A stretch of DNA of 64,000 nt from Flavobacteria bacterium BBFL7. Its GTDB lineage: Bacteria; Bacteroidota; Bacteroidia; Flavobacteriales; Flavobacteriaceae. Positions 16,493-25,970 of this stretch are shown piece by piece. Where the stretch lies: assembly GCA_000153385.1 (NCBI GenBank), contig CH672374.1, positions 2,234,544 to 2,298,543 of the forward strand, in the 5' to 3' direction. A program made the translations under genes and the position numbers. Below the pieces are notes generated by a model. It was not told where the DNA came from and did no database searches. It was given only the letters and a program-made list of their open reading frames with translations. Position 1 is the first letter of the stretch; each line of letters starts with the position of its first letter.

Positions 16493-17572
16493 ATGGAGAT
16501 TACAAGAGAAAATAGAAAATGGTTAGATGATTTACAATTGTCTCATCCGCTAGTTATCGCAGGTCCATGTAGTGCTGAGACTGAGGAGCAAGTTCTAGAA
16601 ACCGCACATGCGCTTAAAGATAGCGATGTGACCATGTTGCGTGCAGGTGTATGGAAACCGCGCACTAGACCAGGTAGTTTTGAAGGAGTAGGAGCTATTG
16701 CTTTACCATGGTTAATGCGAGCCAAAAAAGAAACAGGATTACAGATAGCTATTGAGGTAGGTAGTGCTATGCACGTAAAAATAGCACTGCAGTATGATAT
16801 TGATGTTTTATGGTTAGGAGCTCGTACTACGGTAAATCCATTTCTAGTTCAAGAAATTGCAGAGGCTTTAAATGGCACAGATAAAGTGGTTCTTATAAAA
16901 AATCCTGTCAATCCAGATTTGTCTCTTTGGTTAGGTGCCGTAGAGCGTTTGCAAGCGCAAGGGATAAAGAATTTAGGTGTGATTCATAGAGGTTTCTCAA
17001 CTTATAGAAAGACAGATTATAGAAATAATCCACAATGGCAAATACCGATTGACCTTAAGTCAAAACATCCAGATTTACCTCTTATTTGTGACCCATCTCA
17101 CATTACGGGTAATCGAGAAATGATTTTTGACGTTTGTCAGACGGCACTAGATTTGAGATTTGATGGGCTAATGGTGGAAACACACCCTACACCAGAACAA
17201 GCATGGAGTGATGCAGCACAGCAAATCACGCCGTCGACGATGATACAAATCATGGAGGATCTACGTATCAGGAAAAAAGACTTTTCTGATGCCAGCGCAA
17301 CAGAAAATCTAGAACATATCCGTACAGATATTAATAATCTAGACACAAAAATTATAGGATTGCTTAGTCAGCGCATGAAACTAGCAGAGGATATAGGAGC
17401 TTTGAAAAAGAAAGATAATGTTTCTATCTTGCAAAGTGAGATATGGAAACGTACTCTGTCCCGTATGAAAGAACAAGGTGCAAACGGTGGTTTAAGTGAT
17501 TCGTTTATTGATGCGTTTTATAAAGCTATACATCAAGAAAGTATTCACCATCAACAAAAAATGTTTGATTAA
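16493..17572 (+). CDS. Bifunctional DAHP synthase / chorismate mutase
   Basis: 359 residues from ATG 16493; an upstream TTG at 16457 lies in the regulatory region. The N-terminal two thirds is a type I-beta DAHP synthase (AGPCSAE, RAGVWKPRTRPGSFEG, GARTTVNP, CDPSHITGNR). It condenses erythrose 4-phosphate and phosphoenolpyruvate, the entry step of aromatic synthesis. From about residue 260 an AroQ-type chorismate mutase helix domain follows (IRTDINNLDTKIIGLLSQRMKLAEDIGALKK). Fused mutases often give feedback by prephenate or chorismate. A Trp-rich leader and attenuator lie upstream; rsgA and dtd follow on the same strand. Confidence 0.93.
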   Translation: MEITRENRKWLDDLQLSHPLVIAGPCSAETEEQVLETAHALKDSDVTMLRAGVWKPRTRPGSFEGVGAIALPWLMRAKKETGLQIAIEVGSAMHVKIALQYDIDVLWLGARTTVNPFLVQEIAEALNGTDKVVLIKNPVNPDLSLWLGAVERLQAQGIKNLGVIHRGFSTYRKTDYRNNPQWQIPIDLKSKHPDLPLICDPSHITGNREMIFDVCQTALDLRFDGLMVETHPTPEQAWSDAAQQITPSTMIQIMEDLRIRKKDFSDASATENLEHIRTDINNLDTKIIGLLSQRMKLAEDIGALKKKDNVSILQSEIWKRTLSRMKEQGANGGLSDSFIDAFYKAIHQESIHHQQKMFD

Positions 17573-17616
17573 CAATTTAAGAACTCAATTTTATGTCCAA
17601 ATTCGATTTTAATTAA

Positions 17617-18621
17617 ATGAAAGGTACCGTTTATAGATCTACAGGAAGTTGGTATGAAGTAAAGGGAACTGATGATGCGATGTATTCTTGTCGCATTAAA
17701 GGTAAATTTAGGCTTCAAGGAATTAAAAGTACTAATCCTGTTGCGGTAGGAGATCGTGTTGAATTTGAAATTGAGAAAAAAGGAGATGAAGAAATAGGTA
17801 TAATTAAAGAGATTGATGAACGTGATAACTACATTGTGCGTAAATCGGTCAACCTATCTAAGCAAACGCACATCATCGCTGCAAATGTCGATCAGGTTTT
17901 CTTAATAGTCACATTAAACAATCCACCAACATTCACATCATTTATCGACCGATTTTTAGTTAGTGCTGCAGCATATCATATTCCAGTTGTTTTATTATTT
18001 AATAAGGTAGATACTTATAATGATGATCAAGACGAGGTAGTCGTGGATCCTGTGACTGGTGAAGAGATGCTAGCCATGACAGAGCTAGATCAGGTAAGAG
18101 TATTGATGCAATTATATAAATCTATAGATTATGAATGTATAGCTATAAGTGCAGCAACAGGTAAAAATATTGATTTAGTTAAAGAGAGAATGCAAGGTAA
18201 AACCAGCATGTTTGCTGGTCATAGTGGTGCCGGAAAAAGCACTACTGCAAATGCTATACAGCCAGGACTTGAGTTAAAGACCAAAGCAATTAGTTCACAA
18301 CACAAACAAGGTCAACATACAACTACATTTGCAGAGATGTTTGACCTTGATTTTGATGCTCGTATTATCGATACACCAGGTATTAAAGGTTTTGGAGTAG
18401 TGGACCTTGAAAAAGAAGAGATAGGTGGATACTTTCCAGAGATTTTTGAACTTAAACAAGAATGTAAATTTCATAATTGCCTTCATATTGAGGAGCCTAA
18501 ATGTGCAGTTAAAAAAGCTGTAGAAACCGGAGAAATATATTTAAGCCGTTATGAAAGTTATGTACAGATAGTGAATGGTGATGAGGACAATTATCGAGTG
18601 GATAAATACACAACACCATGA
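17617..18621 (+). CDS. rsgA: Ribosome small-subunit GTPase RsgA
   Basis: 334 residues. N-terminal OB-fold, then a circularly permuted GTPase: NKVD (G4) precedes GHSGAGKST (G1) and DTPGIKGFG (G3). The C-terminal zinc knuckle has [14 protein letters not shown]. RsgA helps 30S maturation. It lies 44 nt after the DAHP synthase gene, and its stop overlaps the dtd start by 4 nt (ATGA). Confidence 0.95.
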   Translation: MKGTVYRSTGSWYEVKGTDDAMYSCRIKGKFRLQGIKSTNPVAVGDRVEFEIEKKGDEEIGIIKEIDERDNYIVRKSVNLSKQTHIIAANVDQVFLIVTLNNPPTFTSFIDRFLVSAAAYHIPVVLLFNKVDTYNDDQDEVVVDPVTGEEMLAMTELDQVRVLMQLYKSIDYECIAISAATGKNIDLVKERMQGKTSMFAGHSGAGKSTTANAIQPGLELKTKAISSQHKQGQHTTTFAEMFDLDFDARIIDTPGIKGFGVVDLEKEEIGGYFPEIFELKQECKFHNCLHIEEPKCAVKKAVETGEIYLSRYESYVQIVNGDEDNYRVDKYTTP

Positions 18622-19070
18622 AAGTAGTTTTACAACGTGTCAGTGAAGCAAGTGTTACTATAAATGGTCAAGTCCATGGAGCCATAGATCATGGGTTACT
18701 TGTTTTACTTGGTATTACTATAGAAGACACTCAAGAAGACATCGATTGGCTCGTAAACAAAATTGCCGGCATGCGTATTTTCTCAGATCAAGATGGCAAG
18801 ATGAATCTTAATGTAGTTGACGTAAGTGGAAACGCTTTAGTCATTTCTCAATTCACATTATTTGCAAGCACAAAAAAGGGTAATAGGCCTAGTTTTCTAA
18901 ATGCGGCAAGACCAGAAGTTGCTATTCCACTATATGAAAGTTTTGTAGAAACGCTTTCGCGAAAGCTGAATAAGACAATTCCTACGGGAAAATTTGGAGC
19001 AGATATGAAAGTCGCTCTCGTAAATGATGGTCCCGTGACAATTGTTGTCGATAGTAAAAATAAACTGTAA
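18618..19070 (+). CDS. dtd: D-aminoacyl-tRNA deacylase
   Basis: 150 residues, the family length. [18 protein letters not shown] at the start, SQFTLFAST (catalytic loop) and the cross-subunit [11 protein letters not shown] (Gly-cis-Pro type motif) are diagnostic. It removes D-amino acids wrongly attached to tRNA. Overlaps rsgA by 4 nt. A near-exact copy of the 16-bp palindrome lies inside it in a different reading frame (LSRK), unlike the AFAKA frame seen elsewhere. Confidence 0.95.
   Translation: MKVVLQRVSEASVTINGQVHGAIDHGLLVLLGITIEDTQEDIDWLVNKIAGMRIFSDQDGKMNLNVVDVSGNALVISQFTLFASTKKGNRPSFLNAARPEVAIPLYESFVETLSRKLNKTIPTGKFGADMKVALVNDGPVTIVVDSKNKL
18952..18967. repeat. 16-bp palindrome, one mismatch
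   Basis: CGCTTTCGCGAAAGCT, inside dtd; last base differs from consensus. Reads Leu-Ser-Arg-Lys. Confidence 0.85.
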
Positions 19071-19148
19071 AGCTTATTAAGTTTTATTTAACAGTTATTT
19101 CGTACAGTTTTGTTTTTTCACTCATTTTTTTTTCGGTAATTGTGATTT

Positions 19149-21059
19149 ATGAAAAATAAATTACTATTAAATAGTTTAACTCTAATATTGGGTTGGACTA
19201 TTTGTTTTGCTCAGCAAGGGCTTGATTTTAATAGCCATACTATATCAGATAACCTAAAACTAAATGCAAATGCTGTAATTAGACAAAATAATACGGTTAT
19301 AACTGTTGAAGATTATGATAAAGTAGAAGTTATAAAAGATAGAGTTGTAACGGTATTCAATAAAGCTGGGAATGATGCGGTTGATGCCATCGAATCATAT
19401 GATAGTAGTACAAAAATTAAAAAGATAGAAGCAATTGTTTATGACGCAAATGGCGAGAAAATAGATCGGTTTAAAAGTTCTGACTTTAAAGATGTAAGCT
19501 CTGTAGGTAGTGGAACTTTATACAGTGATAATCGAGTAAAATATCTAGACTACACTCCTCGTGATTTTCCATACACTATTCACTTTAAGTCTGTCGTTGT
19601 TTTAAATTCTACTGCTTTTTTACCAGTATGGATGCCATTGGAAAATTATTTTACGAGTACAGAGTTGTCGTCTTTTAAAGTGATTAATAAGTCTGATACT
19701 GAAATAAAATATAAAGAATCAAATTTAGAAGATTACTCGATTACAAAAAATGATTTCTTAGATTATACCGCGAGTAATTTATCAGCCATAGATTATCAGT
19801 CTTACAGCCCTAATTTCAACACTTACGGTCCATTAGTTAAAATTGCTTTGAAGCGATTTAAAATGCAAGGTGTAGATGGGAACAATAATGAGTGGTCAGA
19901 TTTTGGAAAATGGATGAATAATAAGTTGTTGTCAGATGTAGGAGTCCTTCCAGATGGTGTGAAACTGGAAATCAAAGAGCTTACTAGAAATGCGAAAACA
20001 GAAAAAGAGAAGGCAAAAATTGTATATGAGTTCATGCAAGATAGATCTCGTTATATAAGTGTGCAAGTTGGTATAGGAGGATGGAAGCCTATTAAAGCTG
20101 CTGAAGTTCATGATCTAGCTTATGGTGATTGTAAGGGATTATCAAACTATACTAAGGCTTTACTCAATGAGGTTGGTATCACATCTCATCATGCGGTCAT
20201 ATATGGCGGTAATAACATACGTGATATAGATAGGGATTTTTCCTCAACTCAGGGAAATCATATGATTTTATATATACCTCAACTCGATGATGAAGAGAAC
20301 GTATGGTTAGAATGTACTAGTAAAATAAATCCTTTTGGTTATATCGCTGGTTTTACAGATGATCGAGACGCACTGGTCATATCTGAAAATGGAGGAGAAA
20401 TTTTACATACTACTGTTTACGAGACAGAAGAAAATACTCAAGAATCTAATGCGGCAATTCAAATTTTAAAAGATGGTAGTGCATTAGCCAAAATTGAAAT
20501 GGTAACTAAAGGATATCAATACTCTTTCAGAGATCATTTAGAAAAGTATTCTAAAAAGGACTTGATTAAAAAGTATAAAAGTTATTGGAGTCATTTAAAC
20601 GGTCTTTCAATAACTGATGCGAGCGCAATGAACGATAAAGATAAAATTCAAGTAATTGAGAATGCAAATGTCATGGTAAGTCGATATGGGTCAAAAACTG
20701 GAGATTTATTGCTTATTCAACCTGTTTTCTTTAATCGTAATGAAAGTGAACCAACCAGATATAGAAACAGACAGTATGATCTTGAAATAGATCGAGGTTA
20801 TATCGATATAGATACATATGAAATTGAGCTTGAAAATGGGTTAATAGTAGAGGCACTTCCAGAGCCTGTTGAGATTGACTCAAAATTTGGAATTTATAAG
20901 TTAAGTATCATTGATGAAGGTGATGGTAAACTTAAAGTGAGTCGATACTTAAGGATAAATAAAGGGAGTTTTGAAAAGGAGGATTATGATGCTTACAGAG
21001 AGTTCAGAGCTACCTTAGTAAAACATGATAAATCTAAAGCAGTTTTAAAAATAAACTAA
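19149..21059 (+). CDS. Exported DUF3857 / transglutaminase-like protein
   Basis: 636 residues with a signal peptide ending CFAQ. DUF3857 N-terminal domain, then a transglutaminase-like core with AYGDCKGLSNYTKALLNEVG (Cys328), GNHMILYIP (His) and a Glu/Asp position (VWLECTS). The triad therefore looks intact, although GDC is usually followed by KD and the Asp is Glu here. Proteins of this type are common in Bacteroidetes; their substrates are unknown. Its stop overlaps the start of a degenerate paralogue, suggesting the two form a pair. Confidence 0.8.
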   Translation: MKNKLLLNSLTLILGWTICFAQQGLDFNSHTISDNLKLNANAVIRQNNTVITVEDYDKVEVIKDRVVTVFNKAGNDAVDAIESYDSSTKIKKIEAIVYDANGEKIDRFKSSDFKDVSSVGSGTLYSDNRVKYLDYTPRDFPYTIHFKSVVVLNSTAFLPVWMPLENYFTSTELSSFKVINKSDTEIKYKESNLEDYSITKNDFLDYTASNLSAIDYQSYSPNFNTYGPLVKIALKRFKMQGVDGNNNEWSDFGKWMNNKLLSDVGVLPDGVKLEIKELTRNAKTEKEKAKIVYEFMQDRSRYISVQVGIGGWKPIKAAEVHDLAYGDCKGLSNYTKALLNEVGITSHHAVIYGGNNIRDIDRDFSSTQGNHMILYIPQLDDEENVWLECTSKINPFGYIAGFTDDRDALVISENGGEILHTTVYETEENTQESNAAIQILKDGSALAKIEMVTKGYQYSFRDHLEKYSKKDLIKKYKSYWSHLNGLSITDASAMNDKDKIQVIENANVMVSRYGSKTGDLLLIQPVFFNRNESEPTRYRNRQYDLEIDRGYIDIDTYEIELENGLIVEALPEPVEIDSKFGIYKLSIIDEGDGKLKVSRYLRINKGSFEKEDYDAYREFRATLVKHDKSKAVLKIN

Positions 21060-23083
21060 TGAAAAAAATATTTATAGCCGTATCGTTAATATGCTGTATG
21101 ATTCTTAAGGTTTCAGCCCAAGCAGCTGAAAGTGAGTTGAACCTAGAATACGAAGGTGTTACTTTATTAGATTTTGAAGTAGAGACCACCGATATGAGTA
21201 ATGAATTTGATGCAATTTATATTCTTAACAAAGAAACAGTTAAATTTTATCCTAATGCAAAGTTTGGACAGTTACGATTAGTTCATCAAAGGATAAGAAT
21301 AGAAACTGAAGAAGGTCTTAAATATGCAACTAAACAATTCAACCTTTATAAAAAAGGGAATGCCAAAGAATACGTTGTTGATTTGACAGGAACAACTTAT
21401 AACTTATTAGATGGAGAAATAGTAAGTTCTGAATTAAATGAGGATGCGATTTTTGAGAAAGATATCAACGAGCTTTATAAGACTAAATCTTTTACCATGC
21501 CAGATGTTAGGGTAGGTTCTGTCATAGAGTATTCTTATTCTGTAGGGTCTGACACAGCTTATATAGATGATTTGCACCTGCAATATGAGATTCCAATATT
21601 AAATCTCCATGCAGGAGTTTTATTCCCTAAACAGTTTGTGTATAACGTAGTTTTCAATCCTCGTGCTGTTTATAAATTAGCCTTCAATGCTTCTGATTTT
21701 GGTAATGGGATTTCAGGTTCAAAAATTACTGCCGCAGAAGATGAGGAATTTGGTTCAGATATTGAAACCGAACAATTAAGAATTAGTGGTGAAAGTATAG
21801 GAATTGTGACTAAAAACATTCCTGCATTAGCTTCTGAGCCTATGTCTGGTGGAGCAAATAGATATCGTGCAAAATTAATTATGAATATTGCGGCAACTAG
21901 GTTTTCAAATGGTCAGGTCTCTAAAGAATATGCATCTACCTGGAATGATGTTGCAAAAACAATTTATGATAGTGATCGTTTTGGTGATGCTATTAAGAAA
22001 AGTAATTTCTATAAAAAAGATCTTCTAAGTGTAGTTCATGACTCGATGAATCAACTTGAGAAAACTGAAGCCATATATGAATTTGTAAAGACGAGAGTTA
22101 AATGGAACGGTCGTTATGGTGTATTTACTAGAAATGGATTAAAAAGCGCATATAAAGATGGATCAGGCTCTGTAGCCGATGTCAACTTGTTATTAGTTTC
22201 TATGTTGAAGAACGCAGGAGTAAATGCAAATCCAGTTTTAGTAAGTTCAGATAATAATGGAGTGCCTATTTTTCCAACACGAGAAGGTTTTGATTATGTT
22301 ATAGTACAAGTGGTAATTAATGGGGATAAAATGTTGTTAGATGCTACAGAAAAATTTGCAAGACCTAATTTAATTCCTTTACGCGCTGCAAACTGGAAAG
22401 GCAGAGTTATTTTAGAGAATGGAATGTCTGACTGGGTTAAGCTCACAGATAATCAAAAATCACAAGAAATAGTATTGCTCAATCTTTCATTAGATGAAGA
22501 AGGATTAATCACTGGTAAAGCAAAGAAAAGGCTATCACAATATATGGCTTTGAGATCCAGAAATGCAAACCAAAATGCAAACCAAGAAGATGTTGAAGAA
22601 TATTTAGTGAACGATAACGTAGGATTACAAGTTAGCGATGGTAAAGTAGATGACATGCATTCTACAAACCAATATTTAAATTATAGTTTTGATGTTGTTT
22701 ATAAAGATGCTATTGATGAAATAGGTGATAAACTTTACATAACTCCATTATTGTTTGAAGCAAATGAAGAAAACCCTTTTAGTTTACCTAGGCGTAACCT
22801 TCCTTTAGATTTATCTTTTCCAGTTGAAGTAAAAACACTCGTTAACTTAGAGATACCAGATGGCTATGAAGTAGAGTCTATGCCGCAAAGTGTTAATTAT
22901 GTGTATTTGAATAAAGGGTATTATAAATACATCACAAAATTTTCAAATAATATAATAACCACGGTGGCAACTTTTAATATGGATACATCGGTAGTTTTGT
23001 CTATTGATTATAAAGCTTTTCGAGATTTCTATGCATCTGTAGTAGAAAAGGATGCCGAAAAAATAGTCCTAAAGAAAATTTAA
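21059..23083 (+). CDS. DUF3857 / transglutaminase-like paralogue lacking the catalytic Cys and His
   Basis: 674 residues, signal peptide ending SAQA. Same DUF3857 plus transglutaminase layout as the gene it overlaps by one base. At the active-site strand the neighbour's GDCKGLSNY aligns with GSVADVNLL here, so Cys becomes Val372, and the His position reads FDYVIVQV. The final Asp (MLLDATEKF) remains. It therefore is probably a non-catalytic scaffold or partner of the upstream protein (inference). A 12-nt direct repeat at about 22563-22586 encodes NANQ twice, a minor slippage product. Confidence 0.78.
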   Translation: MKKIFIAVSLICCMILKVSAQAAESELNLEYEGVTLLDFEVETTDMSNEFDAIYILNKETVKFYPNAKFGQLRLVHQRIRIETEEGLKYATKQFNLYKKGNAKEYVVDLTGTTYNLLDGEIVSSELNEDAIFEKDINELYKTKSFTMPDVRVGSVIEYSYSVGSDTAYIDDLHLQYEIPILNLHAGVLFPKQFVYNVVFNPRAVYKLAFNASDFGNGISGSKITAAEDEEFGSDIETEQLRISGESIGIVTKNIPALASEPMSGGANRYRAKLIMNIAATRFSNGQVSKEYASTWNDVAKTIYDSDRFGDAIKKSNFYKKDLLSVVHDSMNQLEKTEAIYEFVKTRVKWNGRYGVFTRNGLKSAYKDGSGSVADVNLLLVSMLKNAGVNANPVLVSSDNNGVPIFPTREGFDYVIVQVVINGDKMLLDATEKFARPNLIPLRAANWKGRVILENGMSDWVKLTDNQKSQEIVLLNLSLDEEGLITGKAKKRLSQYMALRSRNANQNANQEDVEEYLVNDNVGLQVSDGKVDDMHSTNQYLNYSFDVVYKDAIDEIGDKLYITPLLFEANEENPFSLPRRNLPLDLSFPVEVKTLVNLEIPDGYEVESMPQSVNYVYLNKGYYKYITKFSNNIITTVATFNMDTSVVLSIDYKAFRDFYASVVEKDAEKIVLKKI

Positions 23084-23110
23084 GAATCCTCATTTCATAA
23101 AGATAGTCGT

Positions 23111-23118
23111 TAACTTTG
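23111..23118 (+). promoter_or_regulatory. -7 promoter box before the MazG-like gene
   Basis: TAACTTTG, exact match to TAnnTTTG, 17 nt before the ATG at 23136. It suggests that the MazG-like gene and aroA can be transcribed separately from the upstream operon. Confidence 0.5.
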
Positions 23119-23135
23119 AATTTCAAATTAAGACT

Positions 23136-23465
23136 ATGAGCCTCAAAGAATCACAACAGCAAGTTGACAACTGGATCAAAAATCATGGAGTGCGTTATTT
23201 TAACGAGCTTACTAACATGGCACAACTTACCGAAGAAGTAGGTGAAGTTGCTCGTATTATCGCAAGAAGATATGGAGAGCAAAGCGAGAAAGAAAGCGAT
23301 AAAAACAAAGATCTAGGAGAAGAACTCGCCGACGTTATGTTTGTAGTGCTATGTCTCGCAAATCAAACAGGAACTGATCTTGAAACCGCTTTTGCAAAAA
23401 AACTGCAAATTAAAACAGAGCGTGATCATGACAGGCATCACAATAATAATAAGCTCAAAGGCTAG
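23136..23465 (+). CDS. MazG-like nucleotide pyrophosphohydrolase
   Basis: 109 residues. EEVGEVARIIARRYGEQ and LGEELADVMFVVLCLAN hold the paired E-x-x-E and E-x-x-D metal ligands of the all-alpha NTP pyrophosphatase fold. The family hydrolyses nucleoside triphosphates to monophosphates, often as house-cleaning enzymes. The exact substrate is unknown. It is 2 nt upstream of aroA. Confidence 0.88.
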   Translation: MSLKESQQQVDNWIKNHGVRYFNELTNMAQLTEEVGEVARIIARRYGEQSEKESDKNKDLGEELADVMFVVLCLANQTGTDLETAFAKKLQIKTERDHDRHHNNNKLKG

Positions 23466-23467
23466 TC

Positions 23468-24745
23468 ATGGATTTATTATTAGAAAAGCCCCTAAACTCG
23501 TTAAGTAAAGAAGTTGTCTTTACCATAACAGGCTCAAAAAGTGAGAGTAATCGTTTGCTTATTCTCAAAGCCCTATATCCCGAATTAGAAATTGTCAATC
23601 TTTCTAATAGTGATGATACGGTGCATATGCAAGAAGCTTTACAGTCACAGCAAAGTAATGTCGATATAGGGCATGCTGGTACAGCAATGCGTTTTCTTAC
23701 TGCATATTATGCAAGTAAAGAAGGTCAGGTTTCAATAACTGGTAGCCAGCGCATGCAGCAAAGACCTATAGCAGTATTAGTAGATGCATTAAGGTCTATA
23801 GGTGCAAAAATTGAGTATGTAAATGAAGAAGGTTATCCACCTCTTCAAATTAACGGTGGACATATTGTAGGCACAACCGTTAAGTTAGATGCCAGTGTAT
23901 CTAGTCAATATATTACAGCTTTAATGCTTATAGCGCCATCACTAGATAAAGGATTAAAAATTGAGTTAATAGGTAAGTTAACCTCAAGGCCATATATAGA
24001 AATGACGGTACGTCACCTGCAATCTATAGGAGTGACTGTAAACTGGGCAAAACAAGATGTTGATTCTCAAAAAGATATTCAGACATCATCAGAATTTATC
24101 CAAATTAAACCTTTGGAAAAGATAATTAATAACTCACTAACAGTAGAGAGCGACTGGAGTAGTGCTGGCTATTGGTATAGTTGGGTAGCTTTACAGGACA
24201 TAGGTTATAAGTTGATTTTACAGTACTATTTTAAAGATTCAGTCCAAGGTGATAGTAAGTTAAGTGAATATTATGAGGCATTTGGAGTCCAAACTAGCTT
24301 TGACAATAATCAACTCATATTGATTAAGAGGTCTCATAAGGTAGCACAGCGCATTGTGATTAACCTCGTGAATGAGCCAGATCAAGCACAAACTATATTT
24401 GCTACCTGTTTAGCATTAGGTGTTGACGCTCATCTTACTGGACTTCATACCCTACGCATAAAAGAAACAGATCGTATTGCAGCCTTAAAAGATGTGGGAT
24501 CTCGCTTTCGCGAAAGCGTGATAGAAACCACCCAAGATACTATTACACTAACCTGTGTGCCTCTGGTACAGTATGACGATCCTGTTGTGATTGATACATT
24601 TGACGACCATAGAATGGCTATGGCATTTGCGCCCTTAGCAAGTAAAACATCGTTAATAATAAAAGATGCTGGAGTCGTATCAAAAAGCTATCCGCAGTTT
24701 TGGGATGATTTAAAACAGGTAAATGTCAATATCACAGAAATTTAA
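23468..24745 (+). CDS. aroA: 3-phosphoshikimate 1-carboxyvinyltransferase (EPSP synthase)
   Basis: 425 residues, full length. Substrate-binding GSKSESNRLLIL, GHAGTAMRFLTAYY, QRPIAVL, the late LRIKETDRIAAL and TFDDHRMAMAFAPLA are all present. It catalyses the sixth shikimate step in the cytoplasm. The 16-bp palindrome lies directly after the conserved ETDR region and reads RFRES, a third reading frame. The gene follows the MazG-like gene by 2 nt and precedes queA, which has its own promoter. Confidence 0.95.
   Translation: MDLLLEKPLNSLSKEVVFTITGSKSESNRLLILKALYPELEIVNLSNSDDTVHMQEALQSQQSNVDIGHAGTAMRFLTAYYASKEGQVSITGSQRMQQRPIAVLVDALRSIGAKIEYVNEEGYPPLQINGGHIVGTTVKLDASVSSQYITALMLIAPSLDKGLKIELIGKLTSRPYIEMTVRHLQSIGVTVNWAKQDVDSQKDIQTSSEFIQIKPLEKIINNSLTVESDWSSAGYWYSWVALQDIGYKLILQYYFKDSVQGDSKLSEYYEAFGVQTSFDNNQLILIKRSHKVAQRIVINLVNEPDQAQTIFATCLALGVDAHLTGLHTLRIKETDRIAALKDVGSRFRESVIETTQDTITLTCVPLVQYDDPVVIDTFDDHRMAMAFAPLASKTSLIIKDAGVVSKSYPQFWDDLKQVNVNITEI
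24503..24518. repeat. 16-bp palindrome, exact copy 4
   Basis: CGCTTTCGCGAAAGCG inside aroA, reading Arg-Phe-Arg-Glu-Ser. Confidence 0.95.
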
Positions 24746-24757
24746 GTGTCGATTTAC

Positions 24758-24789
24758 TTGACAACGCCTATTTCACAATCGTATATTTG
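24758..24789 (+). promoter_or_regulatory. Promoter of queA
   Basis: TTG at 24758-24760, a 21-nt spacer and TATATTTG at 24782-24789, an exact Bacteroidetes promoter, 23 nt before the queA ATG. Confidence 0.6.
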
Positions 24790-24812
24790 TATTCTCAATA
24801 TAAAATGAATAC

Positions 24813-25865
24813 ATGAAGCTATCTCAATTCGGTTACAAACTACCAGAAAATTTGATCGCGCAACATCCTGCAGAAAATAGAGATGAGTCGCGACTTATGG
24901 TACTCCATAAAAAAACGGGTGAAATTGAACACAAAATGTTCAAAGATGTTCTCGATTATTTTGAAGAAGATGATGTTTTTGTGACTAACAATACGCGTGT
25001 ATTTCCTGCTAGATTATACGGTAATAAAGAAAAAACAGGAGCTCGTATCGAGGTTTTTCTTTTAAGAGAATTAAACCCTACTACAAAACTGTGGGACGTA
25101 TTAGTAGATCCAGCTAGAAAAATAAGAATAGGAAATAAACTTTACTTTGGTGAAGATGAAAGTCTAGTGGCTGAGGTGATTGATAATACAACTTCTAGAG
25201 GAAGAACTTTAAGATTTTTATTTGACGGTAGCTATGAAGAGTTCCGTCAGAAATTGAAAGATCTAGGAGAAACTCCACTTCCTAGAGAACTAGGTCGCGA
25301 GGTTGAAGAGGAAGATGAAGAACGTTACCAAACTATCTATGCAACTAATGAAGGCGCTGTTGCAGCACCTGTAGCTGGATTACACTTTTCAAAACATTTA
25401 TTAAAACGTTTAGAAATTAAAGGTATACATAGAACGGCAATTACAATGCATATCGGTTTAGGTACTTTTGCACCAGTAGAAGTGGAGGATTTATCTAAAC
25501 ATAAGATGGATAGTGAACAGGCAGAGATTACTGAGGAAACTTGTGCTATTGTAAATAAAGCAATTGATACTAGAAAAAATGTATGTGCTGTAGGGACAAC
25601 TACTATGCGTACTTTAGAAAGTGCAGTAAGTAGCGATGGTCATCTCAATACATTTGATGGATGGACCAATAAGTTTATTTTTCCACCTTATGATTTTAGT
25701 ATTGCAAATGCTATGATTACCAATTTTCATCATCCTAAATCAACTTTGATGATGCAAGCAGCAGCTTTTGCAGGATATGATTTATTGAAAAAAGCTTACG
25801 ATGTAGCCATTAAAGAAGAGTATAAATTCTCTACTTATGGAGATGCAATGTTGATAGTCGATTAG
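24813..25865 (+). CDS. queA: S-adenosylmethionine:tRNA ribosyltransferase-isomerase
   Basis: 350 residues. [60 protein letters not shown] and [17 protein letters not shown] are the QueA signature blocks. It transfers the ribosyl part of SAM to preQ1-tRNA in queuosine synthesis. It has its own promoter and a strong terminator. Confidence 0.96.
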   Translation: MKLSQFGYKLPENLIAQHPAENRDESRLMVLHKKTGEIEHKMFKDVLDYFEEDDVFVTNNTRVFPARLYGNKEKTGARIEVFLLRELNPTTKLWDVLVDPARKIRIGNKLYFGEDESLVAEVIDNTTSRGRTLRFLFDGSYEEFRQKLKDLGETPLPRELGREVEEEDEERYQTIYATNEGAVAAPVAGLHFSKHLLKRLEIKGIHRTAITMHIGLGTFAPVEVEDLSKHKMDSEQAEITEETCAIVNKAIDTRKNVCAVGTTTMRTLESAVSSDGHLNTFDGWTNKFIFPPYDFSIANAMITNFHHPKSTLMMQAAAFAGYDLLKKAYDVAIKEEYKFSTYGDAMLIVD

Positions 25866-25890
25866 AGATTACGTTAATTCTATAATATTT

Positions 25891-25923
25891 AACCGCTTAG
25901 AGCCATTCTAAGCGGTTTTTTTA
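25891..25923 (+). terminator. Terminator of queA
   Basis: 11-bp perfect stem AACCGCTTAGA / TCTAAGCGGTT with a 5-nt loop and a run of T. Confidence 0.92.
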
Positions 25924-25970
25924 TGCTAATCTCGTATATTGCAGCTTATTAAACTCCCTAAAAATCAGTG

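Noticed and set aside
22563-22586. 12-nt direct repeat in the second transglutaminase-like gene
   Set aside because: A single in-frame NANQ duplication; minor slippage with no sign of a mobile element.
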